Below are positions 6,033-9,033 of a stretch of DNA of 9,033 bases, piece after piece (position 1 is the stretch's first letter; every line of letters starts with the position of its first letter). A program made the translations under genes and the position numbers. This DNA comes from an uncultured Opitutaceae bacterium. GTDB lineage: Bacteria; Verrucomicrobiota; Verrucomicrobiae; Opitutales; Opitutaceae. The stretch lies in contig CAMLSH010000125.1 in the NCBI GenBank assembly GCA_946482625.1, positions 1-9,033 of the forward strand, read 5' to 3'. Below the pieces are notes generated by a model. It worked only from the letters and a program-made list of their open reading frames with translations. It was not told the DNA's origin and searched no databases.

Positions 6033-7253
6033 ATGAAAACACTCCGCGCCCCCTTCCTGATAGCTCTGTTCCTCGCCGTGTGCGGCCTGCGCGCCGCCGA
6101 CAAAGTGAAAGTAACGGTTACCCACGAGCTCGACGCACCCCGCCCGTCCGAGACGATCGCGATTCCGTGGAGCCAGGTGAACGCGGCCTTGCCGGGCGCG
6201 TATCTCCAGAAGATCGCGGTGAAGGACGCGGCGGGAAATATCCTGCCGTATCAAGTGACCAATGTCGCGCCGCAGGCCAAGGACCCGCAAAATGTGGGCG
6301 CCGCTTACGGCGAGTTGATCTTCCAGCATAGTTTCGCGGCGGGGGAAAAATCCGCGACGTTCACGATCGAGAAGATCGATGGCGTCGCGCCGGTGTTTCC
6401 GACGAAGGCGTTTGCCCGCTACATCCCGGAGCGCCTCGACGATTTCGCGTGGGAGAACGACAAAGTTGCGCATCGCACGTACGGACCCGCGCTCGGTGCG
6501 CCGGCTCCGGCGGGTGTGGTGAAAGAAGTGCTCGTGACGAGCGGACTCGATATCTGGTCGAAGCGTGTGGATTACCCGATCGTCGATCGCTGGTACAACA
6601 AGGGCCACGACCACTATCACAAGGATCAGGGCGAGGGCATGGACATGTACAACGTCGGCGGTTCGCGGGGTTGCGGCGGCACGGGCGTGTGGGATGGCAA
6701 GCAACTCTACGTCGGACGCAACTACAGTAGCTGGAAGATCGTCGCGAACGGACCGATCCGTGCGATCTTCGAACTCACGTACGACACCTGGGCGGCGGGC
6801 GGCATCTATGTTTCCGAGGTGAAACGCTTCACGGTAGATGCGGGGCACAATCTCGACCGGATCGACAGCACGTTCACGGGCGGCGGCAATGCGAAGGAGT
6901 TCACCGTTGCGGTCGGCCTGAATAAAAACAACGCCGATAAGGGTCAGGAGCCGCAGGTCGAAGTTATCAAACAAGAGGCCGCGGGCGTGCTCGCGCAATG
7001 GACGGTGCAGAAAACCAATGGCGCGCTCGGCACGGCGGTCATCGTTCCCGGCCCGCAGTTCGCGGGTTATGCCGAAGACACGCTCAACTTGCTCGCGCTG
7101 GCCAAGGCACAGTCGGGCAAACCGGTCACGTACTATGCGGGCTCCGGCTGGACCAAGGCGGGCGATTTTCCCACGAAAGAGAGCTGGGAAAAATACCTCG
7201 CGGATTTCGCGGCGCGTTTGAAGTCGCCCATCACCGTTAAGATCGGGGAGTAA
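6033..7253 (+). CDS. Exported DUF4861-type protein, predicted uronate/pectin-linked
   Basis: A 406-residue exported protein. The ATG at 6033 is chosen over an in-frame ATG at 5946 because it starts directly at a signal peptide (MKTLRAPFLIALFLAVCGLR, cleavage likely after A21 in LRA/AD). A Cys sits in LAVCG, but the residue before it is Val, a poor lipobox. The body matches what I know as DUF4861. Strong motifs are ARYIPERLDDFAWENDKVAH (128-147), VDYPIVDRWYNKGHDHYH (179-196) running into KDQGEGMDMYNVG, a glycine-rich SRGCGGTGVW (211-220), and YYAGSGWTKAGDF (367-379) near the end. The cluster of His, Asp and Glu at 192-204 is a likely active or binding site. The overall composition suggests a beta-sandwich fold of the kind seen in carbohydrate-active proteins. 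It is followed by kduI and kduD on the same strand, so a periplasmic role on pectin-derived or other unsaturated uronides is likely. The reaction is unknown to me. Confidence 0.85.
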   Translation: MKTLRAPFLIALFLAVCGLRAADKVKVTVTHELDAPRPSETIAIPWSQVNAALPGAYLQKIAVKDAAGNILPYQVTNVAPQAKDPQNVGAAYGELIFQHSFAAGEKSATFTIEKIDGVAPVFPTKAFARYIPERLDDFAWENDKVAHRTYGPALGAPAPAGVVKEVLVTSGLDIWSKRVDYPIVDRWYNKGHDHYHKDQGEGMDMYNVGGSRGCGGTGVWDGKQLYVGRNYSSWKIVANGPIRAIFELTYDTWAAGGIYVSEVKRFTVDAGHNLDRIDSTFTGGGNAKEFTVAVGLNKNNADKGQEPQVEVIKQEAAGVLAQWTVQKTNGALGTAVIVPGPQFAGYAEDTLNLLALAKAQSGKPVTYYAGSGWTKAGDFPTKESWEKYLADFAARLKSPITVKIGE

Positions 7254-7269
7254 GGCTCCTCGAATCGCG

Positions 7270-7295
7270 CCGCGCACGTCTTCTTCGGTGCGCGG
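7270..7295 (+). other. Hairpin in the DUF4861-kduI gap
   Basis: A perfect 8-bp GC-rich stem, CCGCGCAC at 7270-7277 with GTGCGCGG at 7288-7295, around a 10-base loop. A five-T run starts at 7307, eleven bases past the stem, too far for a canonical intrinsic terminator. It may reduce readthrough or protect the upstream transcript end, leaving kduI-kduD at a different level from the DUF4861 gene. The 105-base gap has no other clear feature. Confidence 0.55.
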
Positions 7296-7358
7296 AGCAG
7301 CAGCGATTTTTGCACGCAGGCACCGGACAACGCCAACGACCACACACATCACTCAATC

Positions 7359-8183
7359 ATGAAGCTCCATTATTTCCCCACGCCCGCCCAAGCGAACGTC
7401 ATGAGCACGGAGGATCTCCGCGCGCATTTCCACATTGGCGGTCTCTTTCAGCCGGGCCAGGTCAACGCGCACTATACTGACCTCGATCGCATGATCGTCG
7501 GAGCGGCGCTGCCCACCACGGCCCCGCTCGGCCTGCCGCATGACAAGGAGCTCGGCACGAGTTTCTTCCTCGAACGCCGCGAGATTGGCATCCTCAACGT
7601 CGGCGCGCCCGGCTCGGTCAAAGTCGGCGGCACGAAGTACGATCTCGGTACGCTCGATTGTGTGTACATCGGGCTCGGCGAGAAGGACGTGAGCTTTGAG
7701 AATGGCGCGAGCGGACAAGCGGCGTTTTATTTTATCAGCACGCCGGCGCATGCGAAGTACCCGACGGCGGTCGTGCGCAAAGCCGATGTCTCCAGCGATC
7801 CGATCGGCGATGTGACGAAGGCGAACCGCCGCCGCATCTTGAAGTACATCCACATCGACGGAGTGAAGAGCTGCCAGCTCGTCATGGGTTGCACGGAGTT
7901 CGAGCCCGGCAGCATCTGGAACACGATGCCTCCGCACGTTCACAGCCGCCGCACGGAGATCTACCTGTATTTCGATCTTGGAGACCAGATGGTCGTCCAC
8001 CTGATGGGCGAAGCGCAGAAGACGCGTCACCTGATCATGCGCGACCGTGAGGTCGTGCTCTCGCCGGCGTGGTCGATCCACTCGGGCGTCGGTACGGGGT
8101 CGTACCGTTTCGTGTGGGCGATGGGCGGCGACAACCAGGTCTTCTCCGATATGGACCCGTGCCCGATCGCGGAGCTGAAGTAA
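7359..8183 (+). CDS. kduI: 5-keto-4-deoxyuronate isomerase (4-deoxy-L-threo-5-hexosulose-uronate ketol-isomerase)
   Basis: Cytoplasmic isomerase (EC 5.3.1.17) that converts 5-keto-4-deoxyuronate, formed from unsaturated galacturonate, to 3-deoxy-D-glycero-2,5-hexodiulosonate, the substrate of KduD. Its length of 274 residues matches the E. coli enzyme (278). The cupin fold and zinc site are intact: H193 and H195 in PPHVHSRRTE, E200, and H241 in WSIHSGVGTGSY correspond to the known metal ligands. Other family signatures are DRMIVGAALP (43-52), FFLERREIGILNVG (69-82), NRRRILKYI (156-164), CQLVMGCTEFEPGSIWNTMP (172-191) and FVWAMGGDNQVFSDMD (251-266). The first ATG gives the family N-terminus; an internal ATG at codon 15 would remove conserved sequence. 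No strong ribosome binding site is visible. The gene lies 105 bases after the DUF4861 gene and 101 bases before kduD. No oddity in the protein itself. Confidence 0.97.
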   Translation: MKLHYFPTPAQANVMSTEDLRAHFHIGGLFQPGQVNAHYTDLDRMIVGAALPTTAPLGLPHDKELGTSFFLERREIGILNVGAPGSVKVGGTKYDLGTLDCVYIGLGEKDVSFENGASGQAAFYFISTPAHAKYPTAVVRKADVSSDPIGDVTKANRRRILKYIHIDGVKSCQLVMGCTEFEPGSIWNTMPPHVHSRRTEIYLYFDLGDQMVVHLMGEAQKTRHLIMRDREVVLSPAWSIHSGVGTGSYRFVWAMGGDNQVFSDMDPCPIAELK

Positions 8184-8191
8184 CAACCCAT

Positions 8192-8261
8192 CTTTCTCGA
8201 TCCTCGTTATCGTTTTCTTTCTCTGCTTCGAGAAAGGGGCGGACTGACGAACGAGAACGAG
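8192..8261 (+). other. Structured kduI-kduD intergenic RNA with competing stems
   Basis: Three helices can be drawn in the 101-base gap. The first is a long stem, 8203-8214 with 8250-8261 (11 of 12 bases paired, one A/G mismatch). The second is a 7-bp hairpin inside it, CTTTCTC 8217-8223 with GAGAAAG 8230-8236, loop TGCTTC. The third is a 9-bp pairing, CTTTCTCGA 8192-8200 with TCGAGAAAG 8228-8236, which competes with the second and crosses the first. The structure ends 23 bases before the kduD ATG. No T-run follows the long stem closely except the six T at 8279-8284, immediately before the ATG. Confidence 0.5.
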
Positions 8262-8284
8262 TAAGACGAAGAGAATGATTTTTT

Positions 8285-9033
8285 ATGAGCACCTTCCTAA
8301 CGCAAAAGTTCGGCCTGGCCGGTAAAGTTGCCCTCGTGACGGGCTCGTCGCAGGGCCTCGGCCGCTCGATGGCGCTCGCGCTCGCACAAGCCGGAGCGGA
8401 CGTGATCATCAACGGTCGCGACGCCGCCAAACTCGGACCGGTCGTCACTGAAGTCGAAAAACTCGGTCGCCGCGCGGTCGGCATCGCCGCCGATCTCGGC
8501 AAGCGCGAAGACGTGCAACGCCTCATCGATCAGGCCATCGCCTGGCAGGGGCACCTCGATATCCTCGTGAACAACGCGGGCCTGATCAAACGCACGCCCG
8601 CGGTCGATCACAGCGACGCGGACTGGGATCTGGTGCTCGGCGTGAATCTCGACGGCGTGTTCACCGCCTGTCGCGCCGCGGGCAAACACATGCTGGCGCG
8701 CGGCTCCGGCAAGATCATCAACATCGCTTCCCTGCTGACGTTCTTCGGCGGTATTACGGTTCCCGGATACGCCGCCAGCAAGGGCGCCGTTGGCCAGCTC
8801 ACGAAGGCGCTGTCGAATGAGTGGTCGTCGAAGGGTGTGAACGTGAACGCCATCGCTCCCGGCTATATGCGCACGGACAACACCGCCGCGCTTCAGGCCG
8901 ATGCGGTGCGCTCGAAGGAAATTCTCAGCCGCATCCCGGCGAACCGTTGGGGCGAGCCGGGGGACATGGATGGCGCGATCGTTTTCCTGTCGTCGAGTGC
9001 GAGCGATTACCTGTCGGGCATCGTGATGCCGGT
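8285..9033 (+). CDS. kduD: 2-dehydro-3-deoxy-D-gluconate 5-dehydrogenase, C-terminus cut by window edge
   Basis: Cytoplasmic short-chain dehydrogenase that reduces the KduI product 2,5-diketo-3-deoxygluconate to 2-keto-3-deoxygluconate (KDG) with NAD(P)H (EC 1.1.1.127). 249 residues are visible; the family is about 250-255 long, so only a few residues are missing. The Rossmann motif is TGSSQGLG (19-26), NNAG is at 96-99, N121 is in place, and the catalytic set is S149, Y162 and K166 in the YAASK motif. The segments FFGGITVPGYAASK (153-166) and NAIAPGYMRTDNTAAL fit KduD rather than generic SDRs, and the neighbouring kduI makes the assignment strong. A gluconate 5-dehydrogenase is the main alternative. 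The ATG at 8285 follows a T-rich TTTTTT; a weak purine stretch GAAGAGA about 10 bases upstream could serve as ribosome binding site. It continues the operon started by the DUF4861 gene, possibly with separate control from the structured gap. Confidence 0.93.
   Translation, partial: MSTFLTQKFGLAGKVALVTGSSQGLGRSMALALAQAGADVIINGRDAAKLGPVVTEVEKLGRRAVGIAADLGKREDVQRLIDQAIAWQGHLDILVNNAGLIKRTPAVDHSDADWDLVLGVNLDGVFTACRAAGKHMLARGSGKIINIASLLTFFGGITVPGYAASKGAVGQLTKALSNEWSSKGVNVNAIAPGYMRTDNTAALQADAVRSKEILSRIPANRWGEPGDMDGAIVFLSSSASDYLSGIVMP

Noticed and set aside
6033..6100. DUF4861 protein as a lipoprotein
   Set aside because: There is a Cys in the signal peptide, but the -1 residue is Val instead of Gly/Ala/Ser, and a good signal peptidase I site (LRA/AD) follows four residues later.
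5841..7352. 503-codon minus-strand open frame
   Set aside because: Antisense to the DUF4861 gene and the control region; Arg-rich translation without domain signatures. The plus-strand protein has a signal peptide and family motifs.
7353..8186. 277-codon minus-strand open frame
   Set aside because: Exact antisense shadow of kduI, which is unmistakable on the plus strand.

Overview
The window looks like a chromosomal segment of a high-GC, Gram-negative, polysaccharide-degrading bacterium, most likely a member of the Verrucomicrobiota close to Opitutaceae. This placement is inferred from three things: a secreted protein resembling the TIGR02597 family, which I associate with that phylum; a secreted Ig/beta-helix protein ending in a poly-Gly plus 'WFLLALGALAGLRR' type sorting tail; and the weak Shine-Dalgarno sequences throughout. 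No rRNA or marker gene is present to confirm it.

Left part (1-1829, minus strand): a methyl-accepting chemotaxis protein whose C-terminus runs off the left edge. Upstream of it is a small secreted protein that is essentially a lone TonB C-terminal domain. Next comes a 356-base gap (1830-2185) holding a REP-like hairpin and a strong intrinsic terminator for the next minus-strand unit.

Middle (2186-5662, minus strand): a two-gene unit read right to left. It starts with a TIGR02597-like exported protein (4574-5662). Nine bases later comes a 792-residue exported protein (2186-4564) made of an N-terminal module, two Ig-like domains, a pectate-lyase (PL1-like) beta-helix, a third Ig-like domain and a C-terminal membrane/sorting tail. 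The lyase domain keeps the fold signatures but appears to have lost the catalytic arginines and several calcium ligands.

Right part (5663-9033): a 370-base divergent control region contains a perfect 7+1+7 palindrome that looks like a LacI-type operator. It precedes a plus-strand operon: a DUF4861-type secreted protein, kduI (5-keto-4-deoxyuronate isomerase) and kduD (2-dehydro-3-deoxy-D-gluconate 5-dehydrogenase, cut by the right edge). KduI and KduD turn the unsaturated uronates released by pectin lyases into 2-keto-3-deoxygluconate.

Taken together, the divergent unit reads as part of a pectin/uronate utilisation locus. Exported proteins that may bind or cut the polymer lie on one side, and the cytoplasmic uronate pathway plus an uncharacterised exported DUF4861 protein lie on the other. 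The least explained items are the DUF4861 protein, the apparently inactive lyase with its sorting tail, and competing RNA stems in the kduI-kduD gap. I see no CRISPR array, tRNA, rRNA, transposase or phage gene.
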